A DNA stretch of 64,000 nucleotides from Archegozetes longisetosus (taxonomy: Eukaryota > Arthropoda > Arachnida > Sarcoptiformes > Trhypochthoniidae). Shown here one piece after another: positions 14,901 through 28,100 of this stretch. A program made the translations under genes and the position numbers. Location: positions 5,256,573-5,320,572 of the forward strand of contig JAEMBT020000004.1 in assembly GCA_018873245.2 (NCBI GenBank), given 5' to 3'. How positions within the stretch are numbered: position 1 is the first letter of the stretch; every line of letters begins with the position of its first letter. The notes under the pieces were generated by a model. It was not told where the DNA came from, made no database searches, and saw only the letters and a program-made list of their open reading frames with translations.

Positions 14901-15600
14901 TTTTTCTATTAAACACAGTTTTTAACATTTACTTATTTAACATCATTTATAAACAGCATCTGTGTTGACATAAATAAATAAAAATCGCTGGAAAATTACA
15001 TGTATTGATGGCTTGTCTTTTAGAGAAACATTGTTTCAATTGTGTTTAATTTAAATATTTGACAGCAATTTGCCACTAATTCCAGGTAACGGTGAATAAA
15101 AGCTAGCAATTGAACGGTAGGCGTACAATGAAGATCTAAATAAAACTTTTGTCATTTTAACAAAATATGCAGATAAACAGTGAAAATTGGTTACAGAATC
15201 ATTCTTATTCAATCAATGCCAAACTTAATGAGGACACTAATGAATCTGTTTATAAGTATTACTAATGCTCTGAAAGTGCTTTCTTTCAAGTCAAGTCAGT
15301 TTGAAAGAATTAAGTTTTCATTTTGACATTGCATTCACATTATTATGAAGTCTTATTGAGTTTGTTTGTAATTATAAATAAATTTATTGTTAATCCCACG
15401 CAAAATTGAATGGGTATGTAATCAAATATGCTTAAAGTAAGCCTGAGCTCAATAGAGTTGTGGAGAATTTTAATTTGGTTAACTAAATAATGCTTTAATA
15501 CCTGAACGCAATCATTTTTCTCGTTCTTCATCTCTAATTCTCGTATGGCTCAAGCCTTGTTCCGTATTTTCAACATGTCAAGATAATTACCTCTGTTGTC

Positions 15601-15832
15601 ACCACCCATTTGGTGGTACAGCTATCAAAGTCCAACCTCGAGATCGATCATTGCGCTGCAGCTCACTATACGGTTGGCTTCTATTCAGGCTAGAAGTGAG
15701 TGTTTAAATCCCACCCTCTTGTTTGGCAGATGGGATGAGCTTAAAAAATATTTGTGAATCAGTTTACATATTAGCAATGTCTCGATGTGATGCTAATATG
15801 GGATTGTAATCATAGCTACACCTAACCTAACC
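15601..15832 (+). mobile_element. Possible tRNA-derived SINE (weak)
   Basis: A tRNA-like core is visible. An A-box-like CAGCTCACTATACGGTTGG starts at 15659. The anticodon-type stem-loop CTTCTATTCAGGCTAGAAG (15678-15696) has a 6-bp stem and 7-nt loop. A B-box-like TGTTTAAATCCCACC starts at 15701. Downstream are a perfect 10-bp-stem hairpin (15767-15800, CATATTAGCA / TGCTAATATG) and a tail CCTAACCTAACC (15821-15832). The layout fits a SINE head plus body, or a decayed tRNA copy. The B box is off consensus, and no second copy or clear duplication is seen. Confidence 0.35.
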
Positions 15833-15880
15833 ATTCAATAAGCATTTGCGTTTGTGTCCTAACTCCGAAGAGTAGTTCAA

Positions 15881-15955
15881 TTTCAATATTGGCCACAAAC
15901 TCACATTTTAATATTGGCCAAAACCTTCTGTTTCAATATTGGTCATAAACGTTGA
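15881..15955. repeat. Minisatellite, 3 x 25 bp, upstream of Lbx
   Basis: Three diverged tandem copies, each beginning TTTcAATATTGGcCAnAAAC. They lie 0.4-0.5 kb upstream of the Lbx start codon, so they could fall in the promoter-proximal region. Confidence 0.85.
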
Positions 15956-16354
15956 ATTGGCTCATTTGAAGCCGTGTTCTACTGCTTTACAAGACTTGTT
16001 TGGATTGACTCCAATCGACTCGAACCAGATTTAAAGCCGACAATAATTTGAAGTTAACTTTAAATAAACAGTTTGTAATTTGAAGTTAAATTATCATTTG
16101 TTGTTACAAAAGCTACAGACGAGTGAAACTGAACAATTTTGAAGAGTTTGCGCTATTATTGTTAAGAACAACGGCGACTCTGTTCTATGCATTAGTTCAC
16201 TTTTAATTAATTCAAGTTTCAATTAAAGACACTCGACTAAAACTACTCCAAAACTACTTCCAATTATCTCAACCTTTGAACCACTAGTGCTTCAGACATT
16301 TTAATGAATCTCAGATAATAATTAGCTAATGATAGATAAGTGCGTCTTTTAATT

Positions 16355-17168
16355 ATGTCATCAACTTCTTCGCCCAACTCTCCGAGTGTTAGCGAACCTC
16401 TTTCACCAAATGAAAGCAATCACAGCAATCAAAGTGTTGCCAGTATTGACAACAGACTCACACCTCGATCTGTCGCTTTGTTGAGTCGGAGGAGAAGTCA
16501 TTCTCCTCAAACTTTAAATCATAATCACATCAATGCAACCACTGATATGTCTTTAAGTCGCGACACATCCACACCTTCATCTATTATAGATCCCGGAGAA
16601 GAACGAGACAATTCCTTGTCGGATGAAGAATACTTCAAGCCTTATAAGAGGCTCCGAATGAAGGAATCGAGCGTTGATGAAGAGCCGGAAAAGTTTAGTA
16701 TCCCTTTAAGGCCTACCGAAAGCATAGCAATCCCTTCACCATCAAATGGCGCCGATGCTAGCGATAAGCCGCTCACTTCGTTTCTAATTAAGGATATATT
16801 GTCTCATAAGCCAAAGCATTGTACAAATATTATCAATAGTGAGAATCGAGGAATCGTTAGGCCATGGGATTTAGACACAGACCATCATCACAACAATCAT
16901 AACAATCACAACAATCACAACACACTTCATCATAAACATCACAACCATTCTTCACATCACCACAATCTCAACAATTTCGGACGCATTGCACCCAACAGAA
17001 GGCCTCGTTCTGCTGATGACGACTCGCGTTCAGAACGATCGGAAAGCGACTCGCCCGAAAGTCCAGCCAGCAACTCAGTGGTCGGAGCACTAACTTCACC
17101 GCTCGATGCTTTGTTTGAGATGACCAGCAAAGCATTCGACGGGATTGACGGAAGTGAAAAGTCTTCAG
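16355..17168 (+). CDS. Lbx: Lbx (ladybird) homeobox gene, exon 1
   Basis: First coding exon of a ladybird-type homeodomain transcription factor, a nuclear DNA-binding protein used in muscle, heart and neural patterning in other animals. The start is the first ATG after an in-frame TAA (16337-16339), with A at -3. It codes residues 1-271 plus one base. A Ser-rich N-terminus is followed by an eh1-like Groucho-binding motif at residues 139-152 (PLTSFLIKDILSHK), which corresponds to the PLTPFxIEDIL of vertebrate LBX1. A His/Asn tract lies at about 177-207, coded by repeated aac/cac triplets. The Lbx-specific motif SPLDALFEMTSKAFDGID is at about 248-265 (compare TPLCALEELASKTFKGLE in LBX1). The donor is TTCAG|GTAAGA and the splice phase is 1. 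The exon identity rests on the two Lbx-only motifs and on exact phase match to the homeodomain exon 16.5 kb away. The protein (398 aa) is longer than vertebrate LBX1 (about 280 aa), largely through this exon. Confidence 0.9.
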
Positions 17169-17783
17169 GTAAGAAAGATTGAGATTTGATTAGCGCGTTT
17201 GGTGGTCTTCTGGTATTTGAATTGCAGTACAATCACGTAAATGGAGCAAAAGCTATATTATGCAAAAGCTATATAATGCCAACTGAATCTGTCTAAAAAT
17301 AAGTAAATGTCATTTTGACGATAATATCAATTTGAAAGCAATCATAATTAGAAATAGTTTGTAACAATCTATAATCAAAAATCAAACTGACATCAAAAAT
17401 GATTGAAGGCCTAAATGCGTGATTTGCAAAGAAAGTTTAGCTTATTATCTATATTTGCATTTAATTTAGTTGACTGGAAGACGAGCATCTGCTCTTCTGA
17501 CTGCTGTTTATTGCTCTTTATTCGACTTTGCCTTTACATAATGCAAAACCTGTAGAGATACAACTATTTGTGTATGATTTACACCAAATCGAGGCTATTA
17601 GTATTATTAACTCGAGTTATTGTCCAACATGTATAACATCGGAATCTAATTTAATCAGTGCTTTTAAATGTAAGGGATTGAATTTCTGTGGCTGATATGA
17701 AGGGCGTAAACGCGTCAATCTCTAAAGGATAGCAAAAATGGTTTTCTCTCTTTCTCATATTGCTGTTAGTGCTCTGTCAGGCC

Positions 17784-17855
17784 GATAGAGTGGATTTGAA
17801 CTGTAAAGATAGAGTGGATTTGAACTGTAAAAATAGAGTGGATTTGAACTGTAAA
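17784..17855. repeat. Minisatellite, 3 x 24 bp, in Lbx intron 1
   Basis: Three near-identical tandem copies of GATAGAGTGGATTTGAACTG plus TAAA. Confidence 0.95.
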
Positions 17856-18512
17856 AATCAATCTCTATTATCATAGCACATATGTAAGACTATTATTAAA
17901 TTTGAAGATTTTGTATATAAACATTGGAAAGAAAAGAATGTGTGCCGTGTAGGCGATAAGTGGAGATTAATATAAATAGTGGTAAACTATTTAATTGTAA
18001 GCCAATGTAGTGTTTGCTGTCTCCCTCAAGAGACTGTTTGTTTTGATCATTGCTGGAGATGGCAGTAAATCTTCGATTGAAATACTGTTACTAAACATAC
18101 AAAAGTTTACAAATTATATCCAAACGACTTAAAACAGGGTATATATTAAGCCATAGCTAATACTAATATATATTTAAATACCATTTGCACGAGTGATTTA
18201 AGACAAAAATTATAGTAAAGGGGCTGAGAATTAGTTTTTCAGAGGCATATATTTTCGAGAGTCTGAGGATAGAGTCTAAGGAGAGTATCTCAGAGTTGTT
18301 GTTGGAATTGGAAACAACACGCCAGCAATAAATTGTCGAGTTGTCACAACAGAAGACTATGTTGTAGCTGTTATTCGATACTGTCATATGCCATTCAATG
18401 TTTTCTTTTTTTGCCTGCGATGTGTTTTTATGTAGTAAATTGTGCGTCTCCTCCTCAACCATTTCACTCACTCTTCTCTGTTGTCGAGACGCGATTACTT
18501 TGCTTTCTTTCA

Positions 18513-18515
<3 letters not shown>

Positions 18516-18545
<30 letters not shown>
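18516..18545. repeat. (TC)n microsatellite
   Basis: About 30 bp of TC repeats within Lbx intron 1. They create Ser-Leu runs in spurious ORFs. Confidence 0.95.
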
Positions 18546-18548
<3 letters not shown>

Positions 18549-20081
18549 TATTGCTCTCTCTATAGAATTTCTCGCATTCTATTAAATAAGACTCAGAAAC
18601 AGGGCTGAATTGGCAACATATGCAAATTTTCTCTTAAATTTTTATTGCCTTTCATCGAGCCAGGCAATGGGTGGCCGTTTGAGCCAAGAGAAGATGAGTG
18701 GCCACCAAAAGTGCTATCAATCCTGCCTAGTCTCAAATGACCAGTTTCGGTCTGAAATGGATGCCAATAGATCCTGCATTTATTTGATAGTAAATCAATT
18801 GAGATATTTGTCGAAATGTAAAATATTTGTGTGACTTGATGTTCGTGTGAAAACATTTTGATGCGCCTCTTTTCCTGACGTGTCACAGATAAACATATTA
18901 TGACATTTGACACGTAAAGCGTCTGATTGACTAACAACACAGCTAACTGTAAGATACGTGCTTTTATCAAGCTCTCAATAACTTTATTGGTCTTAACAGG
19001 CTTTCATTAATCAAAAGCCAGATGGAAATGAAATTATCGTGATAAGCAGCTCATTGAAGCGAGCGGCCTCTGGGATAGATTGCTAGATCTTCTTATAATC
19101 TTTATAAGTTAACACATATAGATATCATCTGGTTATAGGCGAAATTCAGTTGCAATCGTGCCTCATTCAGTCCCCCGAAACTAATCGACGATCATAATAT
19201 GAGGATTAGTTACCTAATAAGCTGCGATGATGAGGCGGTCGCATTTTTTAGTTCTTCAGCCATATATTCCTTTGATGTGTTACCGCTATTTCGTGACCGG
19301 TCGCTCAGTGAGAGTCAAGTTACATACTCTGCGGACTCCCATTTTGAATTATATCCCCAGTTTTGAATACTAACTGCTGCATTCGGAGGAGGGGGTTAAA
19401 CACCAGGTAAATGAAGTCTTCGCTTAACTATGATTACTTAGATAGTACTACACCTGTTTATTAGCTAAAAGTCATTACTGAATCGCCGGTTTGAGCCCAT
19501 TTCTATACTATCGTAAATAAAAATATATCCACAATCCACGTTATAGACCACGATATGCCCAACTCTGTAATATATCACTTATACTGATCAACTCATCTGA
19601 TTGTTCCTCAAAAGATTAGGTAAGAGATGAAGATTAAAGAGTTTGCGATTGCAATCAACAACAATGAAAAATGAAAGATAAAATACTTTAAGATCTTTTT
19701 CATGGATATTGATGATGATAGCGATTGCGAGATAAATGCGATCCGAATCGTAATTTTGTTCGACTAAAAAATCTGATCTAAAAGATAGCATAAAGTGTTT
19801 TGCTGATATGATCGAAGTTGTGGTAAAAGCATTTTATCGTATTATATCATCAGTACTATTAACCGCTATGAAAATTGCATCTTATGAATGAAATATTTCA
19901 TATTCACAGGCGGCGGATGTAGAATAATAGTCTTGCCATGAAACACTGTTAAGAAAGTTTACAGTAAAAAATATGCGAAAGTGTATTACTTTACAATAAA
20001 AGGCATTATAATGCAGTTAACTGTATGAGTCAATGCAAAGTAAGGCATTTTTGCAGTAATATCTATAAGTAATGTATTACT

Positions 20082-20199
<118 letters not shown>

Positions 20200-21945
20200 A
20201 ACAAGGCTTGGCTTTTATTGGAGGTGTTGTGTGTCTCGCATAGTAGAAACTGAAATGTAGAGTCCGTACAGTTCGGCGTTCCCTCAGTCGCAGTAATAAT
20301 TCGCACCTCTTGTCGGTTTTAATTATACACCGGCGAACAGGATCAATAGTCACGCGGCGGCTTCTTTTGAAGGCCCATTTTTGGTGCAAATGCTGGCGCA
20401 TTGGCATCTCTTTAGTGAGTCTATGGATAGGCTTGAGGCTATCAATACATCTCACTTCTAACGATCCTGTCTTTTGCCATTGTGGGTGATTGTGAACTCA
20501 CAACCAACACCACCAATAAGTATATAAGTTTCCAATTGACTTTTACAACATTCAAATCTTTACTTACTCCACATTTTTGGCTTCAGTTGTCATTTGCAAC
20601 GGCCGCTCAAAAGCTAAATCAAGCCTTCATTGTATTGTTCGCATGTTATTATGTAGTTTTTTTCTAAAGTCAGCCTCAAGTACTACTTGTCCGCATACCA
20701 ATACAAATGACAATTTCGGCACCTCTTAGAGTTTGAGGGCTGACTGAGTGAGAAGTAGTTTAGCCAGAATAATATCCTTGAAAAGTGTTCTTATGCTTTA
20801 TATAATGACAGAATCAGTATATTATCGATGCGGTTAGCATTGAGCAAATAATAATTATTTAATATTCCAATTTATAAATCACTTTCATTCTAGATCCCTT
20901 TCAGCTAAATCATATTCCGCTTTTCCGACCATTAGATTCTTTGCTTCCATATCGTCTTTAGTGAATTAATTTAAATTGAATTTTCTCATTATCTTTGTTA
21001 TTGGTGTGAAGCATAGACAGATAGATAGAAACTGAATTCATTTAATATAGAAGAAAGCAGAAGAAAGAGACCGACAGTGAATTTTAATTGGGTTCTGCAA
21101 TATAGGAGCAATATTTATAGCAGCAATTTGTTGCACAAATTTATAAGTGAAAAATGGTCAACATTTCTTCTCACTCATTGATCATTTTTCGCACTCTAAC
21201 AGATTCAGTCAAGTGCTTAATGCACTCAGTTTTAAGTCAAATGTTTTTATCTCTCACCAAAACTACAGTTTCCATCTCTCCAAACAGTTAATCAAATATT
21301 GCTTAAGAAATTATGTCTAAATTTGGTTTAAACAAATGTAAAAGAGTTTGTTTGGTTAAATATTTCTAAAATTGATTATAGCATAAAGTGTTATTAAACT
21401 CTGAGAATTGAAATAGTTTGGGTGATGCATAAAAATGATAAAATGTTTGTGCCAAAAGTGATAAACAATTTATTTGAGTGGATGCTATCCTATACTATCT
21501 GCAAAACGTTTTCCTCAAAAATCAAACCAAACTGTTTTGGTAGCGAATATATCACATTTTAGACCTAGAATATGGTGTGTTTTCTAACATAACTAATCTT
21601 CATAAGCTATGCTGCCATCATGCCATCTCATCCATCCATAATGTGCTTTTGGCACAAATTTGTTTGCAAAAAGTGTTCAACACACTGTATGGTCTAATAT
21701 GTATAACATTTACATGACTACTACATCACCGAATTTGTAAATTATGCCATACATACAATACAGAGCATAATATATCTGATAATAGTCAGGCTGAGCCCTA
21801 CTTCATTAGGCTCAGCACGTCTTAATGGTACTGAGAATGATTTCATTCTTGACATTCCAGACAAAATTGAGTTTCTCTAATGCTCCGAAACTACAAATCG
21901 GACAGAAGACTCCTTCTGAATCATTGAGCTAAGAGTTGCAATATA

Positions 21946-22018
21946 TATAAAACATATATATATATAGTAGATATTGTATCATATATGTAATATATAGTAT
22001 GGTATATATGGCCAATAG
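21946..22018. repeat. TA-rich low-complexity stretch
   Basis: An imperfect (TA)n-like sequence with scattered G and C, a few dozen bases before hairpin copy D. Confidence 0.7.
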
Positions 22019-22104
22019 GGACGACAAGCATGAATAGGTATTCATAGCAGACAAATAATAAAAAAAGGCAGCAGTGCAGCAGGCAGAAGCACTAAAGTAT
22101 TGAT

Positions 22105-22177
22105 TGAGTGAGAACTATAAGGTTCTATCTCTAATTGAAGGAATATTACAGATAGGACTCTGTAGGACTGACCCGAG
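22105..22177 (-). repeat. Foldback hairpin repeat, copy D (inverted), in Lbx intron 1
   Basis: Same family in the opposite orientation. Read on the minus strand it starts CTCGGGTCAGTCCTACAGAG and has the family loop TAATATTCCTTCAATTAG. It shows that the family end extends to CTCGGG. Confidence 0.8.
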
Positions 22178-25100
22178 CTATTGTAGAAGATAGCTATAGC
22201 AGTGTAGCGTAAAAGCAACACATTTACCACTTATATTGCTTATAATGTTGGCTGTTGTATATTCGGCGTAAATTTATTCTGAGCCGTCTACTCATTCTAC
22301 GTGGTTGAGCAATCATTTCGAGGGTATTTAAGCTGATGTAACTAACATTGTAAAACAGAATATAAGGAGAGCTATTAATCACTGGCAAACTCATAATATA
22401 ACACATATAACACTAGCTTCGCATTGAGCATCAGCTGAAGATATTGCTCTATTCCTAAAATGGCCCAAATAGATGTTACTATCGTATACTTGATTGTTGT
22501 TATACTGCACTGCGTTCTCCTAACAATAACTAAATGTGAGCATTTTCCTACTATTTTCTGTTTCTGCTTTCATCAACTTTTCTACTCCATATATAAATAT
22601 TAAGTTAACAAAAGCTATGAAATATTCATGTCGAGCTAAAATTGTTATGACTGAACAATTTTTCATCTCAAGAAATATTAGACTCTAGTCTTTGGATTTT
22701 GTGCGGATTACAAGTGGAAAAACAGTCATTTTTCATTTGAACAAATGCACAAAATTCTAACCAACGACATAAAGTTATGAATCATCAACTTATTCGCAAT
22801 TATATTTTCTTAATAAACTTATAAAAATTGTTTCGACACATCCAACACGTGCAATTTGAAAAAAACTAAATTTTTCTTTTTCAAACTGACCCACTCAAAC
22901 GAGAAAATGATTTGAGTTATTGAGCCATTTTTTCCATTCAAGATTAATTAACTTTTAATTATTTTCTAATCAAAAACTTATGAATATCGATAAGTTTTAT
23001 TACTTATCGATTACTCAATTAGTAGCTTAAGTGAACTTTTATTCTAATTTCAAAATAAAATATAAATCATTTTGAACAAGACTCAATAAGCTTTAAGCAG
23101 TTGAAATAAGATTTGACGAACTGTAAGCAATTTCAAACTCTATGAGCTTTTTAAAAATAACGATCACTTTTGACATGAGTTGTATTTTGATCAAACATTT
23201 TTTGTTAAGTAGTGAAATATGAACTGAGAGTTTCAAAGCAGAAAATTATGGGCTCTTTTGTATTTTAGTTAATTTTAAAATAATTACATAGCCTTCAAAT
23301 GCTTTCATGAAGTTCTCATTAAAACGACGCCAAAAGTATATCACATGTAATAGAAATTACATAATTATGATTTGCGATAAATTGGCATTTTCTAGAAATT
23401 TTAATGAGCTTATAATCACATAATCACAATAATCATAAATAAATATGTGCAGTGTTTCCATCAGAAACTCAATCCTAATGTGTTTTTCTTGCTCAATACA
23501 ACTCATTTTAGATTCTCAAAGTCTTGTTAACCATTAACTTATAATTTGTTGTTTCAAACACAACTAAATTTATTTATTATTACACCAATCAGAAGCAATG
23601 CTTTATTTTCATTTTGAGGGATCACTACATTTGACTCGAGCTAACATTTTGATTGCATTGAATCCGAGCTGTTAGGCATTAGATAAGGAGAGCAGTGCCA
23701 CAACTGGCCCGAAAACAATTAAGATTGATGACGCCTCATAAGATGTGACTTGAAGCAAATAAATTAGCATAGTTTACGATCTGCGGATGGGTCCGAAATG
23801 GCATCGCAAGAGCAATTGAAATTGGAAACAGGAGTAAATGAGGCAATCAGGCAAATGCATACATGAACACATTCTCATCTAATGCTCCCAAACACTCCAA
23901 ACTATGCTCTGGCTAAACGTTTGAATTCTAGAGAACATAGCGAACTACTAATCTTTGCATGCCTTACGTATAACGAGTAATTTTTAGCAATTTAACTATT
24001 CCCAGCTAAATATATTTCTAATATAACCCTAGTCCCGCTTATGCAACTAATTTTTCTCACAACCGAGTTCTCGAGTGATTAATAGACTTTAGATTTAAAT
24101 GAAAAAATTGTGCTTTACGTAAGTTCTTATTAATTTTTAAGAATGAATATTTGGTGTGAAGTAAGAGAATGGATAATACTATAGATTAATGAATGATAAG
24201 TGAGTAGAGTGCTGGTAAAAAATAAAGATAAAGAAAGGCGAGGTATAGAACGTGTGCGCAATTATCATTAGACTGTATGCATATCACAATTTGATACTTA
24301 AGATAGCATGAACACCTTTTACAACCTATCTGCCACACATTCTTATGTTTGGCACAAACAGGTCTCAAGTGAGAACCCAAACAATAATCTCAGCAATTAA
24401 TAAGCGTTTGCCGCAGCTAAATAGTTTTTTGCTGGGTTTCAGTCAATGAGTGGGCGATTAGAGACTAAATGAGACCATTTAGGTTAAGATGTAAATTGGT
24501 ATCTAAATTAGAAAGATCGAGATAATCAATATTTTATTATAAACACTATCTTTAGTACAACTATGACTTGCTTTACAACTTCATATATCTTAAGTGCCTG
24601 CTAAGTGCTTTAAATTAAAAAAGTCTATAATCAGTTTCTTTGAAATTTATACAATTTTTATCTTTTATTTTTTGTGGCTTTTCTAAGGCTGCTTAAAAGT
24701 TAATTTTAAATTTTCATGATCTGCAATCGACTGATTCCGTGATTCATTTAATTCAATTCATTAATTTAAAGGTCTGGAAAATATTGAGAAACAGTATTTA
24801 AAACTAAACGAATAAGTCAAGGATACATTTGGATAATTTATCTTCAATGAAGAGCTTCTGTTGTCTAAATGCCAAATATTAGAGTTTAATCTATATTTAT
24901 GTTAAAAGCTTGTGATGAGTAATAAATGTTTGATGTATTTATAAGTTTGAATGTGTTTGAAATCAACAAACTTTTATTAAGTCAAAAAAGAAGTTATTTC
25001 AAACAAATATCAACTCAATCGAAAGTTAATTTGACCTTTTTTTCAGTTCCTGCCATAAATTTATTTTCTTCATTTAGTTGATCAGGAGGTTCGTGAGGGG

Positions 25101-28100
25101 ATGAGATATGTTGAGGGGTCTTAACCCGGGGACCGAGTCATGAATGTGATGCCAGTCTCACAAAGAGACCGCCATTGCCTCCAACAGTTTCCCTGATTCA
25201 CGCCCTGCTGACTTCTTTCGCACCTGGGATGAGGCGCATCAACACAGCTACAAACTTTTCAGTGATCAGCTCTTCACAACTGCCATTGAAAGTGAGCCAC
25301 ATTCGCGTTCACATTATGGCACTGAAACTTTGCGAACAAATGAGTGTCTAAATGCACGCACATATGCATGAGTGTTAACTAAAGTTCGCCTAAATATTCG
25401 CCTTCAGCCTCAATCTGAGTGCTTAGTATTTGTTTCTATCTTTATATTTGAAATATGTATCAAACTTACACATGTATAACATTATTATGAGAAAGTCTTG
25501 CCTTCTTCTTTAGTACATGATTGGCTCAAATTTACGACTCTTTCTCCCCATCAAATAACTTTTGAGTCTTTGCATTTCTTGACTAACATTTACTTTGTAT
25601 AACATATTTGAAACACATTTTGATTTTACTGTTTCAACAATGTATGCGTCACTATTTACGTGAGTTTCAATCGTATATCGAAGTCTGATTTTACAAATGA
25701 AAAGTTTGTACTAGACGTTAATAAGGTAAAATAATTTTTTACGTGAAACGATAGCGTGCTCAAACAAAGTATTGTTGTTGAAATGCAGAAATACGAAGAG
25801 TACTCCATTTCATAATTCACTAATATCGTTCAATTTTCAACTGTTTCCAATTGAATCGCGTGGCATTTGCCTATCTTAATATGTTTTAAGCATAATTTAG
25901 CTGCTCTATAAAGGCAAATGATCTAATAAAAAACGTTATTGCTGCAAATAATTCAAATCATATTACAGTTTAATATTACATCAATAAGTATTGCCTGAAT
26001 TTGAATGCAGACGTTTGTAGTTTTTTTCTATTTCCTAGAATATGCTCTTATCTAATGTGATAGAAACCTATGAGTTTGAGCTATAATTTTATATGACATC
26101 ATTCTTAAGATAGAAAGACAAATACACTTTTGAAGAATGTTTCTGGCAATAGTTTCTGTGGAAAGACGTGATAGTCAGATGCGTTGACAGTGAAAAGTAG
26201 TTAAATATTGGCTGAGAATTGTGAAAGTTTAGTGCGTTTGTGTTAATCACTTCCTGCGATGTTGAGTGTAATTTCTCTGCTTATAAATCAGTCTTAAATG
26301 CTTTTTCTCTTAAAGGAAACATTAAATGCATTCTGCTTTAGTCTAAAACTACTCAAATTACTTTAAATAATAATAGTTTATTTATGGATAAAATACCCCG
26401 ACTTTAATCTTAGCTAATTTTGACTAACATGTGAACAAGTATTGCAGAAGGAGCACAATTTTTCAGAATTAATGTTCATATTTAGAGTTTTCTTAGAAGT
26501 TATTGATTCATTTAAGATTAGCGTAAGATTAAAACAGCTATCAATAATGATAGTTTAACAGAAACTGATAAAAATTTGACATAACCTTTAATTAAATAGA
26601 GCGCTTAATTTCTGCTATCATTGTTTTTCTCCTAATTTCAAGCTGTAAATCATAACTAGATTTTCAATTAAGTCATTTTATTATCAAATTTATCTTATCT
26701 CTTATTGAACAGTTATAATTTAGCTGAATCGTGACCATTCAAATAAGCAAATAAGATCCCAATCAGGAAATTGCCAAAAATTTCAGCCAAATATTTGCGC
26801 ATAGATATGAAACAGTGTAAAATCTGACTTTAAAATCAGGTATGGCATCATTTACTGTGTATCGCCTGAGATTGCCCAACATTTCTCACCATTTAGTTGA
26901 TGGCAAGGCGAACATTTTGAAATATTGCCTCAAATCACTATTATTTGATGTTTGCTGATAACGCGGTATCTTTTTTACAAAATATGCAGTAATACTCCAT
27001 ATGAATGGCATGTCCTGTTACCTAAAATCGTCTATTGTCGGTAAAGCTGTGCCATTTAATCACAATCCGACTCTCGTTTGCGAAATAAATTTGATTAATC
27101 CTTCACTGTTATCTTACTTTTCTCACCATTTATACTTAAGCCTAGGCCCTAATTAAGTAATTACTGAGAATTTTTCATTTGTTAACAACGTCAAAATGTT
27201 TCATCGAAATCAGACAGTACTCTATGATTTTGAATGAAGGATGTCATATAGGATCTGACGCTATTTGTCAGTCGTAGCCATAGACCGGTGGAATGAATAT
27301 TGAAGAGTAGAGGAGGCGTAAAGATCACCAAATTGAATGATATGAACCAATGTTACTTATGATTACATAGCGGTCTGAAACTCGAACAAGTATCTCTAGA
27401 GACAGAATACGTCGCACTTTGTGTGAAGTATCATTCGTGCAAAAAGTGCACCAATATTTTTATATTTCATTCATAAACTGTTTCATTGGAGCAGATGTCA
27501 ATACTCGCAACTTTTGCTTATTCCAGCTAAATGTCTGTTCATTTTGCTCTCAATATAAATGACTTGAACGACAAAATGGTTTGTGGTTAAAAATACTTTT
27601 TATTAAAGTGTGCAGCAATAGCAATATTTCTTATTTTGAGTTCAAGTTGATTCATAAGACCACTTATAAACTGGTCAAATAAAATGTGACAAAGAGCGCG
27701 AGATTCCAGAAATGGAAAAAGTTATTTGACATAATATACCTACTCTCTAAACATTGAATGGTTAGAGAAGCAATCGAGTTTTGAGTGTCAGTAGTTTCCA
27801 TCAACATTTCCACAAGGAATGTTAGGCTTTAGCAGTAAAGTCCAAGCAAAATTGTTTATCAATAACAATCATACTAAATTGAAAAGCTTTCGAGTTAGTG
27901 CCAAATATTTATTGATCCGCAAAATTTTCTGGGAATCACTCGAGTCACTTATATAGAAAAAAATGTATACATTTTCCAAAGAGCTAAAGGCAGCCATTAA
28001 TTGAATACTTGTATGATTTTGCGCTTCAGTCACATTGAGTGACACATAGGATATTTGATCTTTTGATAATAGATTTTAGAGTAAAAAGCAATGTATTTAA

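Larger units (their letters stand above)
1..15600. other. Left flank, no gene recognised
   Basis: AT-rich DNA with only short ORFs (60-80 codons), none carrying a known domain or coding-like composition. Contents seen: two GA microsatellites, hairpin copies A-C, MITE copy 1 and the 4x13 minisatellite. Three short direct repeats of catgctttt/tcc/tct lie near 671-699. A somewhat GC-richer patch is at about 13190-13275. It could be intergenic or hold distal Lbx regulation. Confidence 0.6.

Noticed and set aside
15821..15832. CCTAACCTAACC, like arthropod telomere repeat (TTAGG)n
   Set aside because: Only about two units; more likely the tail of the SINE-like element than telomeric DNA.
16957..17232. 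Minus-strand ORF over Lbx exon 1
   Set aside because: Antisense shadow of a verified coding exon.
18163..18970. Several overlapping ORFs of 74-125 codons on both strands
   Set aside because: No known motif, driven partly by the TC microsatellite, and located inside Lbx intron 1 without matching splice sites.
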